A stretch of 64,000 nt of DNA from Sweltsa coloradensis (GCA_024449915.1 JAMZAV010000028.1:744001-808000), one strand, 5' to 3'. Counted from the first letter of the stretch, positions 46,776-59,099 are shown. Notes: generated by a model from the sequence alone, not told the origin. Program-made: numbers and translations.

Positions 46776-46960
46776 CTTGGCACAGGATGTCCAGTACATC
46801 CGTCTCAGAGGACTGCAGCAGGCGAACTGATCCGAGGCGAAGCGATAAATCTAGAGTAGACGGCCTTGACTGATCCGGCTTCGAGGGGCGGTTCCCGCCA
46901 CGTCATCTCGGTACTACGTGGGCCTACGTGACTGACTGCACAGCTGTGGGCTAGGTCAGA
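46776..46960 (-). promoter_or_regulatory. Possible first exon and promoter region of the minus-strand gene
   Basis: A consensus donor (CCAAG|GTAAGG) ends at 46776. Upstream on the minus strand is a GC-richer patch with GGGCGG-complement (Sp1-like) and CACGTCA (CRE-like) words at about 46880-46925. An ATG at about 46800 opens MYWTSCAK into the donor. The layout fits a transcription start feeding the exon candidates at 45.7 and 45.2 kb, but the evidence is only composition plus one splice site. Confidence 0.3.
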
Positions 46961-47319
46961 CACGAGGCAACTATACCATAGATACACTCAACAGGAGAGA
47001 CAATTAAGCCTTTTTGGAGGCGAGGACGCCCACCCCCCAAAGACATTTAATGATCAACCCTTCCCCAAAAAGCAATCTTGCTATCACCCCCACACTATAC
47101 CCCCCAAAGAAAATCGCGCTATTGCCAAACCCTACCACGTGACACATTTGGCTACTTTTGCAAAAAACGGATGAAGTGTAATTTGAACAACACCTCAAAA
47201 CAGGGACACATTTTAAATATCGTTGTAAAAAAGGTGTTCGTGATGTCTGTTCATGTCCACTCTGAAAAAATACAAATTAAAAGCAAAACTACAGCAGGAG
47301 CGTCACCAGTTTGGTCATT

Positions 47320-48020
47320 GGGGAGGGGGGCGCAAACCCAGCAGTAGCAAATCCAAATATTCTCAAGGGGGAGGGGGCTTTAGTGCTAGTGGCGTATCCA
47401 GGAATTCATAGGGGGGGGGGGGGGGTTCAACCAATTAATTCAAAGATGTACTGAAGGCTAAGTGGGAGGTGGACAAAAATTCTCCTTCGAGGTCATTTTG
47501 GTAAAAATCTGTGCCTTTTAAAGGATGACGAACTGTGTGTTTGTTAATTGGGAAAAAAGGAAAACGAGGAAATTATTGGGGAAGGGGGCGAATTGCGATT
47601 AAGGGGCGCTCCGCCGCGCACGCCCCCCCCTCCCAAACCCCCTAGTGACGACACTAGACACTTACACCTCGTCTCGTCCTATCTTCATCACAATAATATG
47701 CACACAACATGGTATATTTTACATTCTACATTGTTCACCGAGCTGTTGAACGTCGAGAAAATGAATAATGTTCGGGTATCCCCTCTCCCCCCCCCCCCCG
47801 TTCTCAACTACCCGACAAACATCGCCGGTAATAACATATTCTTGGGGGAGGGGGGGGAGAAGATTTATAGATTTATAGAGTACATAATAATATATATTGT
47901 ATACCGTACCGTACTTTTCCAAAATATATTCTTGATTTGACAGTGTATAGGCATGCTTGTTACACTTAACATTCGTGTGAGATTGTTTCGTTTCTAACGT
48001 GAGGGGGGGGGGGGGGTAAG
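47320..48020. repeat. Cluster of poly-G/poly-C tracts in repeat-like DNA
   Basis: G runs of about 10-15 lie at 47410-47424 and 48003-48015 and a C run at 47790-47800, with AGGGGGAGGGGG words between. AGTGGCGTATCCAGG at about 47390 resembles a hAT terminus, but no matching far end with a target duplication could be fixed. The 130-codon open frame here is a by-product of the C tracts. Confidence 0.5.
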
Positions 48021-51000
48021 TACCTACGAAGATTGATTGATAAACATGTATGAACTTGGAATTAACACTAGTGGTGTCTTTTATTCCCCATCCTCTACGG
48101 CGGGGGCGAAGGAAATGGTTTGACATCTTATACTTACAGTCAAGGTTATTTTCTCGATATATTATTATAGTAATACCCAAAATTCCGATCCGCTCGGGAG
48201 TTTTGTAGTTCTGAGCCCTACTTGCCTACTAAGACGAGTGAGGTGGTGAAATTTGGGCATGATTGAGCTTGGCGCTTGGCTTCGGTATTGTTTCAAAGTT
48301 GTGAATGTTAAACAGTTGCTAAATAAATGTTAAATAAAATAAACAAATAAATATTATGTATACATATGATAAATAAATGTTGCTAAATACAGAAATCACA
48401 CACATACATCCTAGAGAGTTCATTATGATAAAATCATTATTTTCCTCAAAATAAAATAAATAAATCGCCACCCACTTAGTTACATTGCTACATACGAGAT
48501 TTTCAGAGAGATAAAGCGGATCATGTACGCGCCGACGTCATTGACGACCAGAGACCTGTATTTTACACTGGAAACACCGACCGGCGACCGACGACAATCT
48601 AATCGCTAATCGTTGTAGCTAGATAAACACATTGCTGTGCCAAATACACAACCTTTGTATTGTATTTTATTTGCACCTGTTGAATTACATTTGATGTAAC
48701 TAGTACGAGCATCGTAACACAAGCATTGTTTACTTAGGTAGGTCATCATCATCCTCATCAGTAATCATGCAAGACACTAAAACTAAATGTTCTTAAATAC
48801 ATTGTTTATACTTATTATACTTGCATTATACAATACTCATATAGAGGCTTATGTAAAGGGGCACAAGTGTGTGTCCAAGATTAGGACAAGTGGACTGTGG
48901 AGTGATTACTATTGTCATGGGTGACTGTCTTTTAGGAATTCCATGGGATAAAACTGGATGTGAACAATCACAAAGAAGTCACATATGGTTGTTTTATTGT
49001 ACAACACTTTCATAACAAATACACTAAGAATATTGTTTATATTTTCTTTACCATCTTCATTCATTATCACATATCTCATTAAACGTGCCCCTTATTTTAT
49101 ATCACATTTGCCATCATTCAAAGTGCTTGCTGCATCTTAACTGCAGTCATCGTATAATAAAAACACATTTTTAAACATAGTCAATCTATTTGAAATTTTT
49201 AATGAATAAATTATGCCAGCAAGTTACATAACATTTCTAATGTCATTCAATAACAAGTTTGCACTAGTGAGGTTAGTAATTTTGTTCCTAGATAACTATG
49301 ACCCTGTGAATGTATCCACAAAAAATACATTGAAATAATTTTAAAATAATTAAACATCATTTAAATGTTTAAAGTATAAAACCATTTAGAAAAGATAAAC
49401 TTTGATTTGACAAATTTATATCCACTCCTTGAACGTGACATGTGACCTGTCTTTCAACTATGTAATATGCAACTTGTTCATAGTTTATGCAACAAGGCTT
49501 TTGAGACTCGTTTTCTTCTCTCTCGACGTAAGCTGATATGCAATACTGTACTATTTTGCACTAAAACTAATCATTTACATTCATGATACTTACTATTTTC
49601 ATTAAAATACATTTAGAAAGATAATTCTTTCTACAAGTACATAAAAGTGTCTAAAATAGTTTGGGCCCTTTTCTTCAGCAGCCATTTAGATCCACAGCCG
49701 TACGAATCAATAAACATGGAGCCAACACATCCTATGGAGACATCCTTGTTTTACCCCTGCTAGAATATTTCAACCCCTGAAGGCTGATTTACTAACTGAA
49801 ATGACAGCGAGTCGATTGACAGCGACAACTTTGTAAATAGAAAAACTCGTATATTCTTGCATGTCACTGAAGCAAATGCTAGCACTGAGTCTATTTAGTT
49901 GGCTAAGTTGTCAAAGTCGATGGATAAGTGTTACCATGATTTAATATAAACAAAGTTGTCACTATAGATCAACAATAATTGTCATTTTGGGTTAGTAAAT
50001 AGGTCCCCTGGTTCTAAGCAATGACATTGCAATGAGTCAGTGATGGTTACTGACCACAGTTGCAAGGGCAGATGCGTCAAGACCCAGCCTCTAAAATTAA
50101 ACCGACACATCTTTGACATCACTCACCAAATGCAAATATGTTGTACAATTTGCTTTGCATTAGGTTCATTTTGTTATAAGTGAACACAAGGACAATGCAT
50201 AGAGGCAAGAATTATGTGTCAAAATGTTACATTTACGTAGGTAGTATGTATATATTAATTTCGGTGTAAAATTTTGTCATTTAAACCAAAGTTCACGATA
50301 TAAATTGAAATTTAGGCACAAAAGACACACGATTTCGTTACAAAAAATATTGTAGAATTTACTTAAAATTTACATTCCAGAATTAACGATTTGAAATTTG
50401 ATTTTATAGTCACAGCATCGCCATGAATGTTGGGACTTAAAAACATGGATTTAAAAAATGAAATAACAATTTTTTGTGTGTACATCTTTGATGCTGCTGT
50501 TTTGATAGTATTTCGCGTAGAATAAGAAAATAAACCAGAAGTAGGCTAGATTTATTTAGTGAAATAATTTTCACTTTGATCAACAAAATTTAGAATTTTC
50601 AAGGATTTCGCAATTTCGCTCCTTTCTAAAGTTCAGTCCTCTAGCAATGCGGAACCGCCACCTAGCAAAGTCAAAGTGAGACGGTTGAATCTACAAAGTC
50701 CGATGGTTTGCTATAATTCTTTGGACTTATTGACTGTTATGTTGGTCTGAACGGGTGAGTCTCTCAGCATGGCCCATCAAATTTGAGAGGGTGTACACTC
50801 TTTCGAAAAGTACGGGGGGAAGGGGGGGAGGTTGTAGTTTGTATGACATACAGCAAATAAGCTGTTGGATTTCCCTCCCATTAAAACCAAATATACTGAA
50901 GGTTTCTGTGTCTCATAAGAAATGTTTGCTCCTTTCTTTTGGGCACCCCATTAAGGCACGACATCTAATACAATACAATGAATACTACAGCTATGCACCA

Positions 51001-51420
51001 CACGTTCTTTGTAAGATACATGAAAAGCATAGATTTATGTAGCACCCGCACTTGAGAAAAAACAACACTGCAAGCATAAATTATTCCATAATGCACCAAA
51101 ATTGAAGACATTTATTTCCTTTACCCGTAAATGCCCGTACATTTTTGGATTGATTTTTCTTGGTTAAAATCTAGAACTGCCTGGGATGGATTCGTATTGT
51201 CGGACCAGGACCGAGGCTTATAACGTACTACCAGTGGCGTGACAATTTTGCTCGTACAATGGAGGGCGCGGAGGGCAAATCAACCGTGATTCTACTACCG
51301 TACATATTTAAACTTTTGTAACTACTTTTGTTTTCTAACGATAATGTACACGTATATTTTTAATTTTTATAAATAGCTATTTACGTTAACTTCAAAATTT
51401 GTAATTTTACTTGAAATAAA
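48021..51420. other. No gene identified
   Basis: AT-rich, apparently unique sequence with short frames. A CG-richer patch lies at about 48520-48600 (TACGCGCCGACGTCATTGAC). An AAATAAATGTTAAATAAA stretch at about 48320-48345 resembles a retroelement 3' tail. Confidence 0.5.
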
Positions 51421-51429
51421 AGCCCTAGA

Positions 51430-51790
51430 GATCGAAGTAAAAACAAAAACCACCACACTAGCCGACGTGGTTGGAAATCGTAAGACCCGAATTCATAGTC
51501 GTCCCAGTGGGAGCCATTACGCCACCTCGCCCTTTGGACATCCAAAGGGTAGCTCGAAAAAGTCGTATCATAGATCGACCACCACGGAAGGCTTTCCATA
51601 AGATTTCCGCCTCCCTTTGGACTTCCAAAGGGCTCGAAATGGATGCGCTCTCCAATTGTGAGGTCTATGAACACGGAGCACTTTAGGAGACACACACCAT
51701 TTTGGTTTGGGCCCCCAATGGGTCGACTATGAATTCCAGCCTTTAGACCGTTATCGTTACGCCACTGCGAAGAGTGAGGGTCCTACGACT
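51430..51790. repeat. Imperfect inverted repeat around GTCG-ACTATGAATTC
   Basis: GAATTCATAGTCGTCCCAGT at about 51490 and CCCAATGGGTCGACTATGAA at about 51713 are inverted relatives, as are the ATTACGCCACC and GTTACGCCACTG words beside them. Between them CCCTTTGGACATCCAAAGGG and CCCTTTGGACTTCCAAAGGG are each short palindromes. It may be a small foldback element. Confidence 0.5.
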
Positions 51791-51949
51791 GACCTTAGTT
51801 CGTCAACCAAGTGTAATCATTCAGCTGTTACAACGAAGCCCAAAGTACTTGATGTGACGACTGAAAGATATTTGGCCAAGAGAGACACCCCATCATTGAC
51901 TGGCCAACACGGTCAGATACGTCGCTTGCCTCGTCCTGGCACCTACTAA

Positions 51950-54890
51950 CAGTACCGTACCCTGATGACTGTGTCACTACAAGAGAAATGTGTGTTAGTT
52001 TATCTACTCAAACGGAAAGCTATGACAAAACAACAACGTGGATGCAACATCAATCAACCATTTTGTGACTCGAAATTAATAAAAATTAATTGTCATAATA
52101 ATTTGCAACTCTTTCGTGGTTCCATTCCATAGGTACATGAAAACACAATTTATGGCTATTTACGCTATAGAAAGAAAATTAATATTTGGCACTTAAAGGG
52201 CAGTAGGCCTAATGATTGGCATTCTACACAATATCTATAAAAACACACACTTCTTGATTTACAAAAACAAACAAGACACAAAGTAAGATAAGGTAGCGCT
52301 GGTATAAAATACCTTCTATGCATATATTGTTTACGTGTATAGTTCAGTTGAACAAAAAAATAGATGTGATATTCAATATTTTTTCCATATAGGAGTAAAT
52401 TTCCTTGTGCAGTCTTAGAATAATTAAAATTAAACATAAATCTGAAGAAGATAAAAGCATCGCTGTGCCTATTTTGAACTTTAGCCGGTCAGTATAATTT
52501 TTTTTTAAACTAACGTTTATATTTTCCAGTTTACGGTGCCCAGTTCGTTTTGGTTCTGGAATACAAATTTACAATACTTAATTGTGGAGAATATTTGATA
52601 TTTGTTAACGACATAATTCCAAGTTGTTAGTTGATTTATGGGTACCGATATTCTTTGTTCTTATTCTAGTGTAGGCCTAAGGAAGGTAGGCTACGTGGAA
52701 GAGTAATGCTGTGTCTCTAAGCTAAGCGGTATAGGCCAGGGGAGGGGCATTGTGCTCTTCCTGCATTGCAGCTGAAAGCAGCTATGGAACTCTCACTCAG
52801 CTAAGCTAAATGTTACATTTCAAGTGTTAAGAACTGTAAACTGGAATCTAACCACATCCATTTCACGTCCAATTAGCATAAGCAGATTTAATATCATCAT
52901 CCATAGTGTAGTTAATATTGAAATTTAGTGGATTCATAATATTTAAATATTGTGCACAGGTAAAAGTTGTGACTTGCTTCACAATCACAATAGATGAAAG
53001 TTTGTTCCTTGGACTTGTTTAAAACTTTACACGTGTTGTCTACAGGAGGGGAGGGTGAGGGGGGGATGAAAATGACTATTGTGGATCAATTAAGTTGATG
53101 TACAAGTGAAAAGTGAGCACTAAGGAGGAGGGGTAGTCTTAGGGTATTGGTATAATAGTTTACCACCACTTTTCAAAATCTACACAATTAAATCTGCCAG
53201 TTTATCATACTTTTAACCCGGGTAAAAAGCTGCTTTGTTTTGTTTGGAATTGGTAGAATTTTTCCTTATTAAATTCTAATGATTAGAAGGATTTTTGGAA
53301 TGGTTCAAAAATCCAATTGTGTATAAAACACTCTAAAACACAAATTTCCGGGTTGTCCAAGATATTTTGTTTGCCTGTAGAAAATTCAATTTGAACATGG
53401 TAAAAAAATGAAAAATAATGAAATTGCAAAAAAATCTGATTTTTGAAAATCAAATCAAATTTTGGATTTTTTTCAACTTTGATGTCAATTTGGAATCCAA
53501 AATCAGCATTTTATTCCTAAAAGATCAAGGAAAAAAACTAAAAAAATTCTAAAATTCCTTTAAAAAATCATGAATTTCATATTGATAAGGTAGAAAGCAA
53601 AATTTTGGGTCACAGTCTTTTGCCCTATAAAGGGTTAATAGTAAAATCATGGAGATTTGTGTTGTGTGAGCACACATTACTATAATCAATGGTTATTTCA
53701 TGCGGTTTTAATTATGAGACTGTCCATCAGTCTAAAGATAGTTTTGAGACCTTGGCAGAGAATGAATGACAGAGAAGAGAGCAGATTGGAATGATTTGGA
53801 CAGTGTGTTTGAATCACCAGTCTGCCCTACCACTAATGCACATGCTAATTGGACATGAGCGCCACACTACATTCATTCAATGAACCACACAGTACCCGTG
53901 AAAAGTCGCATTCATTTTAAAATATGAATTCCATCAAATTTTTTAAACCATTCTAGACGAAATATGGTTATAACATTTACTATAAAATGCAATACAACAT
54001 TGAACAATACTGTACGTGGACTGGGTGACACTTTACATATTATATATGTATGGCCTATGTATGTTTATGTATGTATGTACTGTATCACAGGAATTAGACG
54101 AGATATCTACCATGTAATATAGCTACTATACGTCAATTTAACACGAGTGGCTAAGTAGGGTACAATCAATTCCAAATTTATGAACCAAAAGGACATAGCG
54201 ATTAGTCATTATCGCTAAGTATGGCTTAAACCATAATGGCAATTAATACAGCATGCTGTAATATTAATGCCTTTCCTTCCTTCCATTAAAAGCTTATAAA
54301 ATGTGACTTCAGTTTGATATTCTCTGTAGCTTTCAAGGGTTAGGCGGTAACCTGGGACGTAACTCATGATGGACCGGTCACTTCATAACACCAGGTCTAC
54401 TAGAGTCATATAGTCACAAATAACCTCGATCTTCTGAATCTTATAATAACACTAATTCTGTTATTACCAGTAATACTAGTAACAATATCAATTGTTCTTG
54501 CTATAGTAATAGCAATAATAAAAACATGAATAAAATTAACTTAATGATAACAATCATACAACACTAATACAAAGTTAAATAGAATTTCAAATCGGAGATG
54601 GTAAAAAAAATTACAGTCTAGCTAAAAACTAATATTATTTAAAAACACGTTAAGAATTTCAAAATACTGCAGATATGTTTTGTGGAACTATCTAGAATAC
54701 TTGATGTGGACCACTTTAAGGTTAGCAATACCTAATTGTCTATATTCGTTCCAATGGACGGGTGTTACGTGTCTTACGCTGTAGTCTGAAACACTAGTTG
54801 GATTGGTAGTGTCCACTTTCCTAAATTAATATCAAGGAAATTCATTTGAAATTGTACCACAGTAGCCTCACTATTAAGTATAACCATTAC
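51950..54890. other. No gene identified
   Basis: AT-rich with a low-complexity A/T stretch at about 53395-53600. No exon with paired splice sites was found. Confidence 0.5.
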
Positions 54891-54943
54891 ATTGAGGTTA
54901 CATTTTTGGTACCCTATAACCGTGCTGTGTTTGTGGACGCAAC

Positions 54944-55174
54944 ATGAAACTTGTGGCTACCTTGTCTGGATTTGGTGCCCAGAATAGAAAACAAAGCCGC
55001 TGTCTTTCTGTACTGCAACATGAGCTAAAGCATAGACATGGTAACTTAGAAAGACACAGTATTGGTGAATCTTTGGTCTGGCATAATAGAAAATATGATA
55101 TGGTTCCGCGCATAGATTTGGTTGGTTTTATGCGACAGAATGATTTTGAGGAACAACAATTTCTGGTGCCTTAA
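54944..55174 (+). CDS. Small open reading frame of unknown function (76 aa), possibly a 3' coding exon
   Basis: The frame starts MKLVATLSGFGAQNRKQSRC and ends FMRQNDFEEQQFLVP before TAA. It is of balanced amino-acid composition, with codon choice unlike the low-complexity frames around it. Upstream in frame, back to a TAA at about 54919, it reads PCCVCGRN. No convincing acceptor was seen. It could be the last exon or C-terminal remnant of a mobile-element protein. I do not recognise a family. It lies just beyond, and opposite to, the end of the SLC1 gene. Confidence 0.35.
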   Translation: MKLVATLSGFGAQNRKQSRCLSVLQHELKHRHGNLERHSIGESLVWHNRKYDMVPRIDLVGFMRQNDFEEQQFLVP

Positions 55175-55644
55175 CACCTAGAATTTGCATAATAATATAA
55201 TATGGACCTTACCACAATTTGATAGTGCAATTATTTTCTTGAATATTCATGATACCAATTTTTTATGAAACACCATTTGGGGCTTAGTATAATTATTATT
55301 AGCACTAGTTGTATCAAACAACTAAAGTTATTATTTCTGCCTGATAATGTAGATAAATATATATTTAAAAATGTAGAAGCAGGTTAACATTATGCCAGAT
55401 CAAACATCTTAATATTATCTTATAATTTGTAGCGTGTACATCATAAGCCCATAAATCTGACGATAATTCATGTAAGAGTATATGTTTCACTGCAAAGCCA
55501 CAACACGTACATAATAAAGCTCCTCTGTATAAGAACTTGTTTAGCAAACCCTCGGTGACAGTAAGTACAGTTTAAGCTACAAGTTGGTACAACATTAGCT
55601 AGAAAGACTAGTTTTACAATGTGGAACTAAGCATACTCTTGCCT

Positions 55645-55758
55645 TCAGTCTACTTGCACATACTTCTTGAGAGACATGTCGACCACCACACTCTCCGGGT
55701 CATCTTCCTCCAAGACGTCTATCCCCGTCATGGGCAGGCCATGGCCGTTAGTGGTGGG
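55645..55758 (-). CDS. SLC1-type transporter, last coding exon (C-terminal tail)
   Basis: An acceptor (GTGTCCCACAG) precedes 37 codons plus TGA in phase 0. The peptide begins PTTNGHGLPMTGIDVLEEDD and ends MSLKKYVQVD. Glutamate transporters end in an acidic, poorly conserved cytoplasmic tail, which fits. The phase matches the phase-0 end of the exon at 56611-56719, and strand and order agree. The identity of this exon rests on those two facts and not on sequence similarity. No PDZ-type ending is evident. No obvious polyadenylation signal was seen close downstream. Confidence 0.7.
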   Translation of the reverse strand, partial: PTTNGHGLPMTGIDVLEEDDPESVVVDMSLKKYVQVD

Positions 55759-55818
55759 CTGTGGGACACATCAACCACATTCTACATTAGTCACAACATA
55801 ACTCACAACAACTATTAA

Positions 55819-56472
55819 CAATTATTTAACCACTAAACGCAAAAAATATATTTCATTCAGGCTTACTAGTAATGAATGTAGCAATTAACAGGAAAATTAT
55901 TGGGGCCACCATGACCTCCCAAAAAATTGTAAAACATAACATTTTTCGAGCTAGGTCCCATCGGCAAAAATCTTCCATAAGAAATAACATGGGGACGATC
56001 TTTATGCCCCGTGACCTTGGAGGATTTTGATCCAAAAAAAATTGGCCATTATTGACGTACTCTACAGCCTTTTCTGTAAATTCTCTTTTTTTTGTTTTGT
56101 AATTTGGACAAGTAGTTCGGTCAAAATATGCTGATTACCAACATGGGGTGTGATTTTGGAATGCATATTTATGCGTGTTGGAGGGTATATTTGTCTTATA
56201 TATATTATTATACATATTTTAAGACACGATGTAAAAAATGAGCATTTTCGATTGGTACTATGCTCTAGTATCTATATGGACCAAAAAAGAAGCCGGTTAA
56301 AGCCGATTTAAGAAATTTCCCAAAACACAAATTTTCGCAAATTTCTGGATCAAAAAAATTGAAAAATTCGTGTTTCACAGTTACAAGATATAATTTTTTA
56401 AACTGTCATTTTAGTGTAGTATTGTGCTATAGATCATGTGCTAAAAAATATTTTTTTGAGTTAATAGCCCCT
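55819..56472. mobile_element. TTAA-flanked element, copy 2, in the last SLC1 intron
   Basis: Homologous along its full length to 32819-33461; bordered by TTAA at 55815-55818 and 56473-56476. The left tip has lost the AGGGG (it reads CAATTATTTAACC) while the right tip keeps TAGCCCCT. It occupies most of the intron between 55758 and 56611. Confidence 0.75.
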
Positions 56473-56610
56473 TTAACAAAACAAAATTGTCTATTGGGAA
56501 ATATATCATTTCAATATTTAGGAGTACGGAAATGTTGGCAGAATTTTGTATGGCAAAATATATAGTAATTATTAAAGAATGTTGGCAAATGTTCAGCAGT
56601 TTTAATTTAC

Positions 56611-56719
56611 CTTTCCAAGATCCCCGTCGGAAAGTTGCAGTTCTGCCTTCGACAAGTGTTCAACAACAGCAGCAGCATAACAGTCACCCAACATATTGTT
56701 CGTGGTTCGGACACGGTCA
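56611..56719 (-). CDS. SLC1-type glutamate/aspartate transporter, TM8 exon
   Basis: An acceptor (CATCTTTCCAG) and a donor (AAG|GTAAAT) bound one base plus 36 codons. The peptide reads DRVRTTNNMLGDCYAAAVVE then HLSKAELQLS. It aligns with the family's DRLRTTTNVLGDSLGAGIVE segment in the last transmembrane helix. The second Arg of DRVR is the residue (Arg447 in EAAT3) that binds the acidic side chain of the substrate; neutral amino-acid transporters lack it, so glutamate or aspartate is the inferred substrate. The Asn and Asp of N-M-L-G-D, which take part in sodium binding, are kept. The CYAAA stretch is unusual compared with SLGAG or SFGAG. Confidence 0.92.
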
Positions 56720-57035
56720 CTGGAAAGATGACAACGTATTTAGTATTCTCGAAAATAGCTTGGAGAGAGAGAGGGGGGGGGATAGGTCCACCACAAGTAT
56801 GTGTAAAGGTGACCAGACGTACACGGACACTTGTACCGGTGTCCCGAGAGACTCATTAAAATGACGTATTTGTACCGGTTTGCAATTTTGGGGAGAAAGT
56901 TTACTGGTATTTTCTTAACTATACCGTTCGTGGAAGGATAATGTTTTAATTTAAAAAATGCACTCCTCTGATAAATACTAATAGTAAAAACAATGAAATA
57001 GTTCTTCCGCTTCCAGGAAGATAATTCATGTTCTC

Positions 57036-57604
57036 TAGGGGTGTGCGAGTATTATTAATGATTTTGGTGGAGGTGCCGGGTCGCGCACGTGTGTGAAAAC
57101 GTAAACATCGTTAGGCCTATATATTTTTGGCACTATCTTACCAATGCTGATTACTTAGCCATAATAGTAACCTGAGTCTTTTGATACAAATTTATATTCA
57201 TTTTGTAAGTTTTGAACTATTTTTTGGGCACAAATAATAAAAATATGTAATGTTTGTTTCAACTTTTCATGTAATTTCAGCCGCTTACTGAATGCCATAG
57301 CTTAGCCCTAATATTTGTGCTTGATGCTTGATCATTAAAATGATATAGAGAGAGGTTACATTTTAAAATCAATTAGATGTTACTCTGTCTTCACGTTTGG
57401 AGCCTACATTTAGACTAACATCAATAAATAAAATTAGTATTATTCATATTGTAAATAATAATATAGTCAAAGAGCAAAATAGTGAAATTTAAAAAATAAG
57501 ACAAAGTTTTCGGACTCAAATTGGACTCGATACTCGAGTTATTTTAAGTAATCGTTTCGGACTCGACTCGAAATCAAAAACCAGGACTCGCACGTACACC
57601 ACTA
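57036..57604. mobile_element. hAT-like element (TAGGGGTGTGCGAG family) in an SLC1 intron
   Basis: The left end is TAGGGGTGTGCGAGTATT and the right end the complement of TAGTGGTGTACGTGCGAG. Flanks ATGTTCTC and ATTTCTC are similar but offset by one base, so the target duplication is imperfect. GACTCGACTCGA words lie near the right end. It is the same family as 1590-3248. It sits where the missing SLC1 exon would be expected. Confidence 0.6.
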
Positions 57605-57984
57605 ATTTCTCAGTCATTATTTGTATTGATTTTGTTTACAGATAATGGACAAACAAAATGCACTAATCACACAACTGAACTACGTTTTTGATTACATACC
57701 TACACTTATTATTTCGTTGTAAAGACAAAGTGTATTAAAAGTTTAACTATCCATATTATACAAATTAAATACATTTTCAAATTATCTTTATTGTTATTGA
57801 TTAGGCCTTCATTATAGTATGATGCCCTCATCAATACATTATTATCTGCTGAATGTTTGTATTTTGTTTTGTACTATTACTTTTGAACCACTAGATAAAG
57901 ATTTTATGACTTCAAAAATGGACACATTACAACCATATATATCATATTTTCATGCCAGAAAGCTATTTTTTGGGCATTTGACTC

Positions 57985-58240
57985 AAATATACCTGTAAAA
58001 AAAATCGCCTCTGGCGGCTGGGGGCTCTGCCCCAAACCCCGAAATGGTCCGTGGGGTACATTTATTGTCCTTGTATTTCGTTTGTAACTTTCAAAATTAG
58101 GATGCAACTGTAGGGGTGAGTTAATGGTGGGGGTGGGGGTTTAACTTTACACTTAGTAATTGTCCGGTTTGTAACTTTCAAAATTATAAGTATGTGCAAC
58201 ACTGTAGGGGCAAGTGCATGCGGGGGGGGGGGACGACAAT
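57985..58240. repeat. GC-hairpin module and short direct duplication, in an SLC1 intron
   Basis: TCGCCTCTGGCGGCTGGGGG and CTCTGCCCCAAACCCC (about 58007-58040) match the module found in four or five hAT-like elements elsewhere. After it, TTTGTAACTTTCAAAATTA with GCAAC-CTGTAGGGG-GAG occurs twice (about 58080 and 58168). A poly-G run lies at 58219-58231. It is probably part of a further non-autonomous element whose ends I could not fix. Confidence 0.5.
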
Positions 58241-58802
58241 GAAGAAAAAACTTGACAGAGCACAGATAACATAATTGTGCTCAAGTGAAAACTATAATTA
58301 TCAAGTAACATGAATGAAACCCGTGAAGGAAAGGCTGAGGGTGTCCAAATCTTCAATAAGATACTTAACCAAACCAAGTCAAATCGCAAAGAGGCACGTA
58401 ACGCTTGGCTGGGAGTCAACAGTAGACACAGAAGATCGTGAAAGGCAACTGGGGACACTGGGGACAGAGCAGGCGGGAGGCAAGCCAAGAAGAACAAAAC
58501 CTATTTACAAGGCATATCCCCATACATGTGTTTTAAAATAATATTGTGTTACTCATTTTGAACGAAAGTTAATGAAGATTACCACAGGGTAATCATCAAT
58601 CACATTGTATTGTGTGCGATACTACTATTAATTTGAATAATGTGTTTTTATATATGTATATATTTGTTATATTTATGTTTATATATATATAACTGGATAT
58701 TGTACAAAGTAATATTTTGCATATTAAATAATTTTATTATACATATGTTTACTGTGCATTGGAGAGCTTAAGGCCTTTAATTATTTGCTTTACCAAAACT
58801 AT

Positions 58803-58805
<3 letters not shown>

Positions 58806-58832
<27 letters not shown>
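58806..58832. repeat. (CT)n microsatellite
   Basis: About 13 CT units followed by CACT repeats, 50 bases from the donor of the SLC1 exon at 58885, inside the intron. Confidence 0.9.
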
Positions 58833-58837
<5 letters not shown>

Positions 58838-58884
58838 ACTCACTCAAATGTGTTTTGTCTCTCGATCACGGCTAAGACACTTAC

Positions 58885-59079
58885 ATGACGGTGAGGATCT
58901 CCCCACTGCTAAGGGTGGTATCGCTCATCTGGGCGATGAAGAAGGAAGACACCGCAACGAACAACGCCGTCCCATCCATGTTGATAGTACACCCGATCGG
59001 AAGTATGAACCGTGAGATGCGTGGATCCACGCGCACCTTGTCGTCCATGCAGCGGAATGTGATCGGCAGCGTGGCAGCT
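58885..59079 (-). CDS. SLC1-type glutamate/aspartate transporter, core exon (NMDGTA)
   Basis: Acceptor (TTGATTGCACAG) and donor (CAT|GTAAGT) bound 195 bases, phase 2 to phase 2. The peptide begins AATLPITFRCMDDKVRVDPR, continues ISRFILPIGCTINMDGTALF and ends SSGEILTV. This is the hallmark SLC1 segment: end of hairpin HP1 (SAATLPITF), then TM7 with NMDGTA, which unwinds to bind sodium and substrate. The protein is a membrane trimer that moves glutamate or aspartate with sodium and protons in exchange for potassium. FVAVSSFFIAQ departs from the usual YEAVAAIFIAQ but keeps the pattern. The next exon in order (HP2) and all upstream exons were not found in the window. Confidence 0.95.
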
Positions 59080-59099
59080 CTGTGCAATCAAGCACGTTA

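Noticed and set aside
47548..47940. 130-codon plus-strand frame rich in proline
   Set aside because: It is produced by poly-C tracts and repeat-like DNA, has no splice support and no family pattern.
51239..51775. hAT element with CAGTGGCGTG and TACGCCACTG ends
   Set aside because: The tips look right, but the flanking 8-mers (CGTACTAC and CGAAGAGT) do not match, so a single element could not be defended.
58153..58497. 114-codon minus-strand frame considered as the missing SLC1 exon
   Set aside because: It has no IGAAGIP-like, VGLP or VDW pattern, and the frame comes from purine-rich plus-strand DNA. It cannot fill the HP2 gap.
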